A stretch of 64,000 nt of DNA, taken from Catellatospora coxensis. Its GTDB lineage: Bacteria; Actinomycetota; Actinomycetes; Mycobacteriales; Micromonosporaceae. Position 1 is the stretch's first letter; each line of letters starts with the position of its first letter. This document shows, in pieces, positions 32,010 through 40,169 of the stretch. The notes below the pieces were generated by a model. It saw nothing but the letters and a program-made list of their open reading frames with translations. It searched no databases and was not told the origin of the DNA. The stretch covers positions 1-64,000 of the forward strand of contig NZ_BONI01000049.1 of NCBI RefSeq assembly GCF_016862635.1, given 5' to 3'. The position numbers and the translations under genes are program-made.

Positions 32010-32822
32010 ATGCCCGAGGGTCACACCGTACGCCGGCTCGCCGACCGGCACCGCGAACTGTTCGCGGGGGAGCCGGTCGCGGTCACCAGTCCGCAGGGCA
32101 GGTTCGCCGAGGGCGCGGCCCGGATCAGCGGCGCGGTCCTGCTCGACACCGAGGCGTACGGCAAGCACCTGCTGCACCACTACGGCGACGTCAGCCTGCA
32201 CGTGCACCTGGGGCTCTACGGCAAGTTCGCCGACGGCGACCTGCCCGTGCCGGCCCCGGTCGGCCAGATCCGGCTGCGGATGGCCAACCCCCGGCACTGG
32301 CTCGACCTGCGCGGCCCGACCGCCTGCGAGCTGCTCGACCCGCCCGAGGTCGACGCGCTGCGGGCCCGGCTGGGCGCGGACCCGCTGCGCGCCGACGCCA
32401 AACCCGAGCAGGCGTACGAGCGCATCCGCCGCAGCGACCAGGCCCTCGCCGCGCTGCTGCTCGACCAGTCGGTGGTGGCCGGCACCGGCCTGATCTTCGT
32501 GCTGGAGGCGCTGTTCCGGGCCGGGCTCGCCCCGACCATGCCCGGTCGCAGGCTCACCCCCGACGGGTGGCGGGAGCTGTGGGCCGACCTGGTCGACCTG
32601 ATGGGCAAGGCCGTGCTCAGCGGCCGGATCGACACGGTGCGCCCGGAGCACGAGCCGCAGGCGATGGGCCGCCCGCCACGGGTCGACCGGCACGGCGGCG
32701 AGGTCTACGTGTACCGCCGCCCCGGGCTGCCCTGCCTGGCCTGCGGCACCGAGGTCAGCCGCGGGGAACTGGCCGGACGCAATTCGTACTGGTGCGCGAC
32801 GTGTCAGAAGGGGGCGGCGTGA
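32010..32822 (+). CDS. Fpg/Nei family DNA glycosylase-AP lyase
   Basis: A 270-residue base-excision repair enzyme. It begins (M)PEGHTV with the catalytic Pro2 and Glu3 of Nei-type glycosylases, has the helix-two-turn-helix VVAGTGLIFVLEALFRAGL, and ends in a zinc finger CLACGTEV...CATC. It should excise oxidised pyrimidines and nick the abasic site. ATG at 32010 follows TATCGT (31998-32003) by 6 nt, indicating a leaderless transcript. Its stop overlaps the start of the DUF1697 gene (GTGA). Confidence 0.92.
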   Translation: MPEGHTVRRLADRHRELFAGEPVAVTSPQGRFAEGAARISGAVLLDTEAYGKHLLHHYGDVSLHVHLGLYGKFADGDLPVPAPVGQIRLRMANPRHWLDLRGPTACELLDPPEVDALRARLGADPLRADAKPEQAYERIRRSDQALAALLLDQSVVAGTGLIFVLEALFRAGLAPTMPGRRLTPDGWRELWADLVDLMGKAVLSGRIDTVRPEHEPQAMGRPPRVDRHGGEVYVYRRPGLPCLACGTEVSRGELAGRNSYWCATCQKGAA

Positions 32823-33358
32823 CGCGGTACGCCGGATTGCTGCGCGGGATCAACGTCGGCGGCAACAAGAAGATCGCCATGGCCGACCTGCGCAAACTGG
32901 TCGAGGGCCTGGGCCACTCTGACGTGAAGACACTGCTGCAGAGCGGCAACGTGGTGTTCTCCAGCGACTCGCCGGACCAGGCCGCCCTGGCCGCGGAGCT
33001 GGAACGGGCCATCGAGGCCGAGCTGGGCATGTCCGTCGGCTGCCTGGTACGCGACGGGGCCGACCTGGCCCGGATCATCGCGGCTGACCCGCTCGGCGAG
33101 GTCGCCGACAACCCGTCCCGCCAGTTCGTGGTGTTCCTGTCCGGCGCGGTCGACCAGGCGAAGCTGGCCGAGGTCGAGGCGCTGGCCAAGCCGGGGGAGC
33201 GGCTCGCGGCGGGGGAGCGCGAGGTGCACATGTGGCTGCCCGACGGCGCGGCCGAGACCAAGCTGACCCACCTGGCCTTCCAGAAGCGCCTGGGCGTCAC
33301 CGTCGCCACCGCCCGCAACTGGAACACGGTCACCAAACTCGCCACCCTCCTCGCCTGA
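32819..33358 (+). CDS. DUF1697 family protein
   Basis: A 179-residue protein with the DUF1697 opening VTRYAGLLRGINVGGNKKIAMADLRKLVEGLGHSDVKTLLQSGNVVFSS and the later ARNWNTVTKLATLL ending. The family is widespread and uncharacterised. GTG at 32819 overlaps the stop of the glycosylase gene, so the two are translationally coupled. It converges on the polyprenyl synthase gene across a palindromic repeat and a G-rich tandem repeat. Confidence 0.88.
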   Translation: MTRYAGLLRGINVGGNKKIAMADLRKLVEGLGHSDVKTLLQSGNVVFSSDSPDQAALAAELERAIEAELGMSVGCLVRDGADLARIIAADPLGEVADNPSRQFVVFLSGAVDQAKLAEVEALAKPGERLAAGEREVHMWLPDGAAETKLTHLAFQKRLGVTVATARNWNTVTKLATLLA

Positions 33359-33401
33359 CCACCGAACCCGAGCGCCCGCTCGCGCCGAGGACTCCGCTTT
33401 T

Positions 33402-33468
33402 CATAGACGTTGGCCTATCACATTGAAAATCCGTGACCCGGATTCGATGAGATAGGCCAACGTCTATG
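33402..33468. repeat. Palindromic repeat family B, copy 1
   Basis: The left arm CATAGACGTTGGCCTATC... and right arm ...GATAGGCCAACGTCTATG form a long imperfect hairpin of about 28 bp per arm around GTGACC. A second copy lies at 57123-57187. Both sit between convergent genes. Confidence 0.9.
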
Positions 33469-33470
33469 CA

Positions 33471-33545
33471 GGGCGGGGCGGGGCAGGGCGGGCGGGGCGG
33501 GCAGGGTGGGGCAGGGTGGGGCAGGGTGGGGCAGGGCGGGGCGGG
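33471..33545. repeat. G-rich tandem repeat
   Basis: The plus strand is GGGCGGGGC/GGGCA/GGGTGGGGCA repeats, including three exact copies of GCAGGGTGGG (33501-33530). Many G-runs of three or more could form G-quadruplexes. On the RNA of the leftward polyprenyl synthase gene it is a C-rich, G-poor tail directly after the stop. Confidence 0.75.
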
Positions 33546-33548
33546 CTG

Positions 33549-34586
33549 TCAGTGGTGGCGGTGGGTGGCCAGGCGGGCCAGGGCGTGGAGTTGGGAGGCG
33601 GGGGCGAGGGCCAGGTCGGCGGCGTGGAGGCGGCGTAGGGCCTGGGCGAGCAGGGCGTCGGCGCGGGCGCGGGCCCACGAACGCGCGCCGGCGGCGTCGA
33701 CCAGTTCGGCGGCGCGGGTCAGGTCCGGGCCGTCGAGCGGGCCCTGGCGCTGGTACAGCAGGGCCAGTTCGTGCCCGGCGGGGGTGCCGGAGGTGAGCGC
33801 GGCGACGACCGGCAGCGACTTCTTGCGGCTGGCCAGGTCGGAGTGCACCGGTTTGCCGGTGACCGCGGGGTCGCCCCAGATGCCGAGCAGGTCGTCGACG
33901 AACTGGAAGGCCAGCCCCATCCGGCGGCCGAACTCGGTCAGCGCCGCGACCTGGTCGGCGTTGCCGCCGCCGAGCAGGGCGCCGAGCGCGCACGCCCCGC
34001 CCAGCAGCGCGGCCGTCTTCGCCTCGGCCATGGACAGGCACTCGGCGAGGCGTACGTCGTCGCGCTCCTCGAACTCCAGGTCGGCGCTCTGGCCGTCGAG
34101 CAGTTCCTGGACCGCGGCGTTGAGCAGCCGGCCCGCCTCGGGCACCGCCGGGTGCCCGCAGCCGGCGAGCACGTCGAAGCCGAGCGCGAGCAGCGCGTCC
34201 CCGGCGAGGATGGCCGGGGCCTGCCCGAACACCGTCCACGCGGTGGGCCGGTGCCGCCGGGTGACGTCGCCGTCCATGATGTCGTCGTGCAGCAGCGAGA
34301 AGTTGTGGACCAACTCCACCGCCACTGCCGCGGGCACCGCCTGGGCCGCGTCGGCGCCCACCGCCTCGGCCGCCACCAGCGCCAGCGCGGGCCGGATCGC
34401 CTTGCCGGCGTCACCGCTGGCGGGGGTGCCGTCGGCGTCCCACCAGCCGAAGTGGTACCCCGAGATGCGGCGCATCGAGGGCCGCAGGGTGCCGACCGCG
34501 GTTCTTAACGCGGGGTCGACGAGGGTGCGGCTCCACGCCAGCACATCCCGTGCGGACTGACCGCGTGCCATCTCCACAGTGCTCAT
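33549..34586 (-). CDS. Polyprenyl diphosphate synthase, likely encapsulin cargo
   Basis: A 345-residue trans-isoprenyl diphosphate synthase. The first Asp-rich motif LLHDDIMDGDVTRR (near residue 100) binds Mg-diphosphate, GKAIRPALAL supplies the allylic-site Arg/Lys, and the second motif FQFVDDLLGIWGD lies near residue 228. It condenses IPP with allylic diphosphates; chain length is not deducible by eye. It lies 91 nt after a Family 2B encapsulin shell gene, and polyprenyl transferases are known cargo of that encapsulin family, so it is probably packaged. It has no long disordered N-terminal extension, only about 20 residues before the fold. GAGAGGTGG precedes the ATG. Confidence 0.87.
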   Translation of the reverse strand: MSTVEMARGQSARDVLAWSRTLVDPALRTAVGTLRPSMRRISGYHFGWWDADGTPASGDAGKAIRPALALVAAEAVGADAAQAVPAAVAVELVHNFSLLHDDIMDGDVTRRHRPTAWTVFGQAPAILAGDALLALGFDVLAGCGHPAVPEAGRLLNAAVQELLDGQSADLEFEERDDVRLAECLSMAEAKTAALLGGACALGALLGGGNADQVAALTEFGRRMGLAFQFVDDLLGIWGDPAVTGKPVHSDLASRKKSLPVVAALTSGTPAGHELALLYQRQGPLDGPDLTRAAELVDAAGARSWARARADALLAQALRRLHAADLALAPASQLHALARLATHRHH

Positions 34587-34623
34587 GGTGCTACCACCTC
34601 TCCGAAGGGCTCATGACAAGAAC

Positions 34624-34670
34624 GCCGGGCACCCTGTCCAACGTGCGCACACGCCGGCAAGGTGCCCGGC
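34624..34670 (-). terminator. Hairpin between encapsulin shell and polyprenyl synthase genes
   Basis: GCCGGGCACC (34624-34633) pairs perfectly with GGTGCCCGGC (34661-34670) in the 91-nt gap. It could attenuate read-through and keep shell expression above cargo expression. Confidence 0.55.
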
Positions 34671-34677
34671 GGCGGGA

Positions 34678-36084
34678 TCAGTGGCCGAGTTCCACGTTCT
34701 CCAGCACCCCGAGCGCGTCGGGGACCAGCACCGCGGCCGAGTAGTAGGCGCTGACCAGGTACGACAGGATGGCCTTGTCGTTGATGCCCATGAAGCGCAC
34801 GGACAGGCTCGGCTGGTACTCGTCGGGCAGGCCGGTCTGGTGCAGGCCGATGACGCCCTGCTCGGCCTCGCCGAGGCGCATGACCAGGATCGAGGTGGTC
34901 CGGGTCGGGCTCACCGGGATCTTGTTGCACGGGAGCAGCGGCACGCCGCGCCAGGCGGGCACGGTGCTGCCGTTGATCTCCACGCCCTGCGGGTAGATGC
35001 CGCGGCGGGTGCACTCGCGGCCGAACGCGGCGATGGCCTGCGGGTGCGCCAGGAACAGGTGCGAGCTGCGGCGGCGGCTGAGCAGCTCGTCCAGGTCGTC
35101 GGGGGTCGGCGGCCCGGACCTGGTGTGTATGCGCTGCTTGAGGTCGGCGTTGTGGAGCAGGCCGAACTCCCGGTGGTTGATCAGCTCGTGCTCCTGGCGC
35201 TCCTTGAGGGCCTCGATGGTCAGCCGGAGCTGCTGCTCGATCTGGTTCATCGGCTCGTTGTAGAGGTCGGCCACGCGCGTGTGCACCTGCAGCACGGTCT
35301 GCGCGACGCTGAGCTCGTACTCCCGGGGGCTCAGCTCGTAGTCGACGAACGTGCCGGGCAGCTGCGCCTCGCCGACGTGGCCCGCGGAGATCTCGATCGC
35401 CGCCTCGCCGTGCTTGTTCTGCGGCGGCACCGGGTTGGCCTGGAAGCGCCGTACGTGGTCGCGCAGCAGCTCGGACTGCCCGACCACCTCGTCGAACGCG
35501 GCCCGGCTCAGCGACATGACGATGCAGCTGGTCACCGCCTTGACGGTGACGTCCCAGGTGCTGCCGAGCTTGGTCAGCGACTGGTCGCCGAAGTACTCGC
35601 CGTCGGCGAGCACGCCGAGCACGATGCGGTCGCCGTACTTGCCGGTGCCCATCTTGTTGACCTTGCCGTGCGCGATCAGGTGCACCTGGTCGGCGGGGCG
35701 GCCGGCCTCCACGATGGCGTCGCCGGGGGCGTACTCCGCCTGCGTGAACCGGTCGGCCAGCGCGCCGAGCACGCCGAGGTCCTCGAAGTCGCGCAGCAGC
35801 GGCAGCTCGCACAGCTCCGGCGGCACGACCTTGACCTGCGCGCCCACTGTCGTGAAGCTGACCCGGCCGTCGCCGACGGCGTAGCTCAGCCGCCGGTTGA
35901 CCCGGTAGGTGCCGCCCTTGACCTGCACCCAGGGCAGCATGCGCAGCAGCCACCGGGACGAGATCTCCTGCATCTGCGGCGCCGACTTCGTCGTCGTCGC
36001 CAGGTTGCGAGCGGCCGCCGTGGCCAGACTCGACCGTGCCTGTCCACTCTCGACTTCCGCGGAGGAATCCACAGACACCACCAT
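34678..36084 (-). CDS. Family 2B encapsulin nanocompartment shell protein
   Basis: A 468-residue HK97-fold shell protein. The N-terminal part ([47 protein letters not shown]) is the Family 2 signature. An inserted cyclic-nucleotide-binding-type domain (about residues 95-195: [38 protein letters not shown]) marks it as 2B. The C-terminal half has the HK97 P- and A-domain sequence ending [31 protein letters not shown]. It self-assembles into a protein compartment around terpenoid-pathway enzymes. ATG 36084 is chosen with GAGGT upstream. The downstream polyprenyl synthase is the probable cargo; no terpene cyclase is in the window. Confidence 0.92.
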   Translation of the reverse strand: MVVSVDSSAEVESGQARSSLATAAARNLATTTKSAPQMQEISSRWLLRMLPWVQVKGGTYRVNRRLSYAVGDGRVSFTTVGAQVKVVPPELCELPLLRDFEDLGVLGALADRFTQAEYAPGDAIVEAGRPADQVHLIAHGKVNKMGTGKYGDRIVLGVLADGEYFGDQSLTKLGSTWDVTVKAVTSCIVMSLSRAAFDEVVGQSELLRDHVRRFQANPVPPQNKHGEAAIEISAGHVGEAQLPGTFVDYELSPREYELSVAQTVLQVHTRVADLYNEPMNQIEQQLRLTIEALKERQEHELINHREFGLLHNADLKQRIHTRSGPPTPDDLDELLSRRRSSHLFLAHPQAIAAFGRECTRRGIYPQGVEINGSTVPAWRGVPLLPCNKIPVSPTRTTSILVMRLGEAEQGVIGLHQTGLPDEYQPSLSVRFMGINDKAILSYLVSAYYSAAVLVPDALGVLENVELGH

Positions 36085-36141
36085 CACCCACCTCTGGTAG
36101 TACGAACCGGCGGGAGTTCTCCCGCCGGTGTGTCCGGTTCG

Positions 36142-36156
36142 CACTAATTCTTAGTG
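36142..36156. promoter_or_regulatory. Dyad upstream of the Family 2B encapsulin gene
   Basis: CACTAA-TTC-TTAGTG is a perfect 6-bp inverted repeat located 58 nt before the encapsulin start codon, in an unusually AT-rich patch. It is a plausible operator; the regulator is unknown and no clear -35/-10 pair was found. Confidence 0.45.
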
Positions 36157-36228
36157 TTCAAGTGGTATGAACGAAAGGTCTGGAAGTGGTGATCGTGCTC
36201 TGCTAGGGTGCGGCCGCCCGGACATGAC

Positions 36229-36272
36229 CAAGGCTCCGTCCTCGCCGGGTGAGCGGCGTGAACGGAGCCTTG
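36229..36272. terminator. Terminator-like hairpin
   Basis: CAAGGCTCCGT (36229-36239) pairs perfectly with ACGGAGCCTTG (36262-36272). It follows the stop of the leftward BNR-protein gene (36285) by 12 nt and precedes the encapsulin promoter region. Confidence 0.75.
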
Positions 36273-36284
36273 ATCGGTGCCCGG

Positions 36285-37484
36285 CTACAGGCGCAGCTCG
36301 GTCCAGGTCAACCCGTCGAGGGAGTGCTCGAAGGGCGGCTCGAACGTCTTGCGCCCGGCGCCCCGCAGGTAGCGGGCACCGAACCGGTCCCAGAGCGGCG
36401 CGTCGCCCACCCTGCCCAGCGTTGCCTCGGACGGCATGGCCCGGTAGACCGCACCCGAAAGCGGCTCGTACACCAGCAGGGTGCCGTCGAAGCAGACCAC
36501 CGCGCCCAGCCCGGCGTCGCCGGAGGGGTCTGGTGGCAGGTCCTTGCCCAGGTCCGCCCAGTGCGCGCCGTCGTCGGTGGTGCGCCACACCCGGCGCTTC
36601 GGCGACGACTCGACGATGAACAAGATCCGGCCGTGATCGACATAGGGCCGCTGGCCCGCGCCCGCCCGTGCGGCGTCGCCCGGCAGCGGCACGTCCCGCC
36701 AGGTGCGGCCGCGGTCGCGGCTGACCCACAGCCAGGTCTTGGTGTCGTCCCCGCCGTGCACCCAGGCGCTGCCGTCGTCGCCGCGCACCACCTTGGTCCA
36801 CATCGAGGTCAACGGCTTGGTCGGCGGTGGCGTCGCGAGCAGCGCGGAGCTTCCGTCCGGGCGCAGCACCACGATGTCGATGGGCTTGCCCGTGTTCGAC
36901 CGCACCTCGGCGAGCCCGCCCTCCGGGATCTCCGCCACCGTGCCCTGCGGCTCCATCGATGGCGAGGTCCAGGTCCGGCCGCCGTCGGTGGTGAACCTGC
37001 GGCGCGTGCCGTCGTAGCTGTCCAGCGCGACCGTGGTGGCGCTGAGCACCCGCAGGTTGAGCTGCGGGCCGCGCTGCTCGGCGGGCATCGTCTCGCCCGG
37101 CACGGCGTGCCGCTGCCAGGACGCGCCGCCGTCCTCCGTCTGCGCGAGATAGAGCTGGCAAGGGTCCGCCGGGCAAGCGCGGGCGAGTGCGAACCCGTGA
37201 TCGGCATCGGCGAACCAGACCTCCGGCGATTCGGTCAGCGACACCTCGCCGGCCGGTGACGACGGCGGGAACGCCGGTGGCACCGAGCCCGCCGTGGGCC
37301 GCAGCGCGGAGATCGTGCCGGCCAGGGTGGCCAGCACCGCGACCGCGCTCAGCGCCGCCACCGCGGTGATCCGCCGGCGGCGGCGCAGGCCGTGCACCGC
37401 GGTGACCACCGCGGCCGCCGACGGGGCGGGCAGGTCCGAGCGCCGGTGCAGCTCGTCGCGCAGCAGTCGGTCAACGTCGTGCAT
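36285..37484 (-). CDS. Membrane-anchored BNR/sialidase-repeat protein linked to a sigma factor
   Basis: A 399-residue protein with a cytoplasmic N-terminus of about 38 residues, one TM helix (ITAVAALSAVAVLATLAG) and an extracellular beta-propeller built from Asp-box (BNR) repeats such as TEDGGASWQRH, TTDGGRTWTSP, SRDRGRTWRDV and TTDDGAHWADL. It overlaps the end of the SigE-family sigma factor gene by 14 nt. Such an arrangement is typical of sigma-factor partner proteins, so an anti-sigma or signal-sensing role is plausible; the short N-terminus has no recognised anti-sigma zinc motif. Confidence 0.75.
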   Translation of the reverse strand: MHDVDRLLRDELHRRSDLPAPSAAAVVTAVHGLRRRRRITAVAALSAVAVLATLAGTISALRPTAGSVPPAFPPSSPAGEVSLTESPEVWFADADHGFALARACPADPCQLYLAQTEDGGASWQRHAVPGETMPAEQRGPQLNLRVLSATTVALDSYDGTRRRFTTDGGRTWTSPSMEPQGTVAEIPEGGLAEVRSNTGKPIDIVVLRPDGSSALLATPPPTKPLTSMWTKVVRGDDGSAWVHGGDDTKTWLWVSRDRGRTWRDVPLPGDAARAGAGQRPYVDHGRILFIVESSPKRRVWRTTDDGAHWADLGKDLPPDPSGDAGLGAVVCFDGTLLVYEPLSGAVYRAMPSEATLGRVGDAPLWDRFGARYLRGAGRKTFEPPFEHSLDGLTWTELRL

Positions 37485-37980
37485 ACGAGCCGCCCTCCAC
37501 CTGGTCGTTGTCGAGCTGCCGGCGCAGCGCGGCCAGGCCCCGGTGGCGCAGCGAGCGCACCGTGGCCGGGCGGCGGTCCAGCATCGCGGCGATCTCCTCA
37601 TCGGACAGATCGTCGAGAAAGCCGAGCACCAGCACCGCGCGCTGGGCCCGCGGCAGCGCGTCCAGCGCCCGCCGCAGCTGATCACGCACATCGACCGGGC
37701 CGTACGCGTCCGGCCCCGGCCAGTCGACCTCCAGCGGCACGCTCGCGGGCCGCCGTCGGCGGATCCGCCACGCGCTCAGGTACGTGTTGAGCATCGTCGT
37801 GCGCGCGTACGCCAGCGCGCTGCCGTCGCGATGCACCCGCCGCCACGCTCCGGCGACCTTGACCAGGGTGTCCTGGATCAGGTCCTCACCGGCCACCCGT
37901 TCGCCGGTCAGGGCGTACGCGTAGCGGCTGAGCGCGGGCAGGGCGGCATGGACGAAGTCGTCGAACGAATGATCCGGCAC
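37471..37980 (-). CDS. SigE-family ECF RNA polymerase sigma factor
   Basis: A 169-residue group IV sigma factor. Region 2 is FVHAALPALSRYAYALTGERVAGEDLIQDTLVKVAGAW and region 4 is LPRAQRAVLVLGFLDDLSDEEIAAMLDRRPATVRSLRHRGLAALR. This is the SigE-type subfamily of small actinobacterial ECF factors. GTG at 37980 has GGAGGTGG 8 nt upstream. It is translationally linked to the BNR-repeat membrane protein that follows, and lies 69 nt after the SpoIIAA-like gene on the same strand. Confidence 0.9.
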   Translation of the reverse strand: MPDHSFDDFVHAALPALSRYAYALTGERVAGEDLIQDTLVKVAGAWRRVHRDGSALAYARTTMLNTYLSAWRIRRRRPASVPLEVDWPGPDAYGPVDVRDQLRRALDALPRAQRAVLVLGFLDDLSDEEIAAMLDRRPATVRSLRHRGLAALRRQLDNDQVEGGSYARR

Positions 37981-38049
37981 CAGTCGCCACCTCCACCCGG
38001 TATGTACGCCGGAGGCAGGCGGCCTGTTGCACCGTCACGCCATCGTTTC

Positions 38050-38448
38050 TCAGCCGGTCTTGAGCCAATCCTCCACGGACTGCATCGAGTCGAAGTACCC
38101 GGTCGGGAACGAGGCCGGTCCCTCGGGCACCGGCTCGGCCTCGGCCGCCTCGGCGGGACGCGTCAGGTACGCGAGCTTCGCCAGCCCGGCCCGGTCGAAC
38201 GAGGGCACGACGTGCTGGTCGTACCAGCTGTCGAAGTCGGCGTCCGGCCGGTGGTGCAGCTCCCGCGCGTCGACCACCGCGTAGCGGGTCGGCAGCTGCT
38301 CGGCGGTCTGCGCGAAGCGCGACATCAGCCCCTTGAACTCGGCCTCGCTGATGTGGTCGGTGGCCGGTGACCAGGTCAGCTCCAGCAGCGCGCGGCCGTC
38401 GTCGCGGCTGATCGTGCCGTATTCGTCATGGTAGATCGAGTTCGACAT
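38050..38448 (-). CDS. SpoIIAA/STAS-like protein
   Basis: A 132-residue soluble protein beginning MSNSIYHDEYGTISRDDGRALLELTWSPATDHISEAEFKGLMSRFA, with a middle YAVVDARELHHRPDADFDSWYDQHVVP. This pattern is that of the SpoIIAA-like (STAS-fold) uncharacterised family. AAGGAG precedes the ATG. It overlaps the 3' end of the SDR gene by 23 nt, so the two are co-expressed. Its function is unknown. Confidence 0.6.
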   Translation of the reverse strand: MSNSIYHDEYGTISRDDGRALLELTWSPATDHISEAEFKGLMSRFAQTAEQLPTRYAVVDARELHHRPDADFDSWYDQHVVPSFDRAGLAKLAYLTRPAEAAEAEPVPEGPASFPTGYFDSMQSVEDWLKTG

Positions 38449-39208
38449 GGCGCTCCTTCCTCGGCCCGCGGGCGGCCACGGCCTCGCTGAGCCCGTGCTC
38501 CCCACCGCTGACCTCGATCACCTGCCCGGTCACGCCGCCGGACGCGTCGGACGACAGCCAGGCCACCGCCCCGGCGACCTCGTCCACGGTCACCGGCCGG
38601 CCCAGCGCGTTCTCGTAGTACATCGGGCCGCTGGACAGCCGGGTGGCCCGCACGTGGTTGACCCGCACCCCGGACGGGCCGTACTCGCTGGCCATGCTGC
38701 GCGACAGCGCCTCCAGCGCGCCGGCCACCGCGCCGAGCGCGCCGGTGTGCGGGCGGCCGCTGCTGCCGTTCGTCGAGCCGACCGTGATGATCGAGCCGCG
38801 CCCGGTCGGGACCATCACCCGGGCCGCCTCCCGTGCGGTGAGGAACTGCCCGCCGATCACCTCGGCGAGGGCGTCGGTGAGCACGGCGGGGTCCAGGTCG
38901 CGGTAGGGCACGCCGACGCCGGCGGCGTGCGCGGGCAGCTCGAAGCCGTTGAAGCACACGTCCACCGGGCCCTTGGACGCGACGGCGGTGACGTATTCGC
39001 GTACGTGGTGCGGGTCGCAGGGGTCGACGGTGGCCGGGTGCGCCTCGCCGCCGTCGGCGTGGATCTTCTCGGCGAGCGCCTCGACGGCCTCGGTGTCCAG
39101 GCCGCTGACCCACACCTCGGCCCCCAGCTTGCCCAGGTGCCGGGCCACGGTCTCGGCGAGCCGCTCGTCCGCGGCGAACACCAGGGCGCGTTTACCGGAG
39201 AGCATCAT
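38426..39208 (-). CDS. Atypical SDR-fold protein lacking the catalytic Tyr-Lys
   Basis: A 260-residue short-chain dehydrogenase/reductase-like protein. The Rossmann start reads GKRALVFAADERLAETVARHLGKLGAEVWVSG, so the usual TGxxxGxG glycines are replaced. The catalytic Ser region is present (SIITVGSTNGSSG), but where YxxxK is expected it has THTGALGAVAGAL-like sequence (PHTGALGAVAGALEALSRSM) without Tyr or Lys. The C-terminal VTGQVIEVSGGEHGL is normal. It may therefore be a non-catalytic binding protein. ATG at 39208 is chosen because GAGGGG sits 7 nt upstream; ATGs at 39214 and 39205 are alternatives. Confidence 0.8.
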   Translation of the reverse strand: MMLSGKRALVFAADERLAETVARHLGKLGAEVWVSGLDTEAVEALAEKIHADGGEAHPATVDPCDPHHVREYVTAVASKGPVDVCFNGFELPAHAAGVGVPYRDLDPAVLTDALAEVIGGQFLTAREAARVMVPTGRGSIITVGSTNGSSGRPHTGALGAVAGALEALSRSMASEYGPSGVRVNHVRATRLSSGPMYYENALGRPVTVDEVAGAVAWLSSDASGGVTGQVIEVSGGEHGLSEAVAARGPRKERHVELDLP

Positions 39209-39285
39209 CCTCATCCCCTCACGCAGGCGGCGCGCCACCGCACGCCTCCTCACCGGAATCGTGCCACGTCCAACGCCCCCCACCT

Positions 39286-39351
39286 GCCGCAACTCTTAAA
39301 AACCCGCGGCCTTGAGTGCCCCGTGAGGCCGCAGGTCTTCAAGAGTCGCGG
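39286..39351. repeat. Palindromic repeat family C
   Basis: The left arm CCGCAACTCTTAAAAACCCG CGGCC... and the right arm complementary to CCGCGACTCTTGAAGACCTG form a roughly 29-bp imperfect hairpin around TGCCCC. It sits between the Family 1 encapsulin stop and the SDR promoter region. Only one copy was found in this window. Confidence 0.8.
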
Positions 39352-39362
39352 CACGGGTGGCG

Positions 39363-40169
39363 TCAGGGGGCGGTGAGTTCGACGCCGGCTTCGGTGGTCT
39401 GGGTGAAGAAGGTCAGGGACTCCTGGAAGTACAGCTGGACAGCGGACGCGTCGTGGGACAGGTAGCCGATCGACAGGTCCTGGCCCAGGTGCAGCTCGTA
39501 GTCGCCGCCGCGGGCCGACAGCAGCAGCCCGCCGGTGAGGGCCGGGGCCCAGATGATGTGGCTCTCCTTGCCCAGCACCCGGGAGATGTGCTCCCGGATC
39601 GGGTAGCCGTGGTCGGTGGTCTCCGCGACCGCCGTGTACGCGTCGGCGCTGAGCAGCAGCGTGTACGGCCCGGCCACCCCGGCCAGGCGCAGCTCGGTCA
39701 TCGCCTGGGCGACCGCGTCCGGGTACATCGCGGCGTCGGCGGGCAGCGCGATCGGCGGGTTCGACGCCGCCTGCCGGATCCCGACCACCCCGGCGTCGGC
39801 GAAGCCGTCGAAGACCATGCCGTCCTCGGCGAACGCGATCTGCTTCGCGGCGTCCTTGACCGGCTGCCAGTCCGGGTCCTTCGCCCCGCGGGCCACGTCG
39901 TCGACCGCCTGACGGCTCACCGTGAACGGCACCCGGAACTCGACCAGCGGCCGCGCCTCGCGTACCCGGGCCTGCACCGCGCCGCCGGAGCCGCCGGCCG
40001 GGCGCAGGTGCCCGGTGCCGACCGCGGCCTGCGCCAGGCCCCCGGGCCCGATCACGTCGACGGCCCGGCGGCCCGCCACGTGCCGGGTGAAGGTGCGCCG
40101 CGCCTCGGCCTCCAGGTCCTCCCACGCCTCGTCCGAGATCGGGGCGAGTTCACGATGCAGGTTGTTCAT
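39363..40169 (-). CDS. Family 1 encapsulin shell protein
   Basis: A 268-residue HK97-fold shell protein of the linocin-M18/CFP29 type, the usual Family 1 length. It starts MNNLHRELAPISDEAWEDLEAEARRTF and has VDVIGPGGLAQAAVGTGHL, DDVARGAKDPDWQPVKDAAKQIAFAEDGMVFDG, and the C-terminal ...GQDLSIGYLSHDASAVQLYFQESLTFF. Sixty or more copies form a compartment that takes up cargo through C-terminal peptides. Its ATG overlaps the stop of the DyP peroxidase gene (ATGA), so shell and cargo are translationally coupled. Confidence 0.95.
   Translation of the reverse strand: MNNLHRELAPISDEAWEDLEAEARRTFTRHVAGRRAVDVIGPGGLAQAAVGTGHLRPAGGSGGAVQARVREARPLVEFRVPFTVSRQAVDDVARGAKDPDWQPVKDAAKQIAFAEDGMVFDGFADAGVVGIRQAASNPPIALPADAAMYPDAVAQAMTELRLAGVAGPYTLLLSADAYTAVAETTDHGYPIREHISRVLGKESHIIWAPALTGGLLLSARGGDYELHLGQDLSIGYLSHDASAVQLYFQESLTFFTQTTEAGVELTAP

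Noticed and set aside
33471-33545. G-rich tandem repeat considered as the 5' end of a protein gene
   Set aside because: It would encode only Gly/Ala/Arg repeats and lies between two convergent stop codons.
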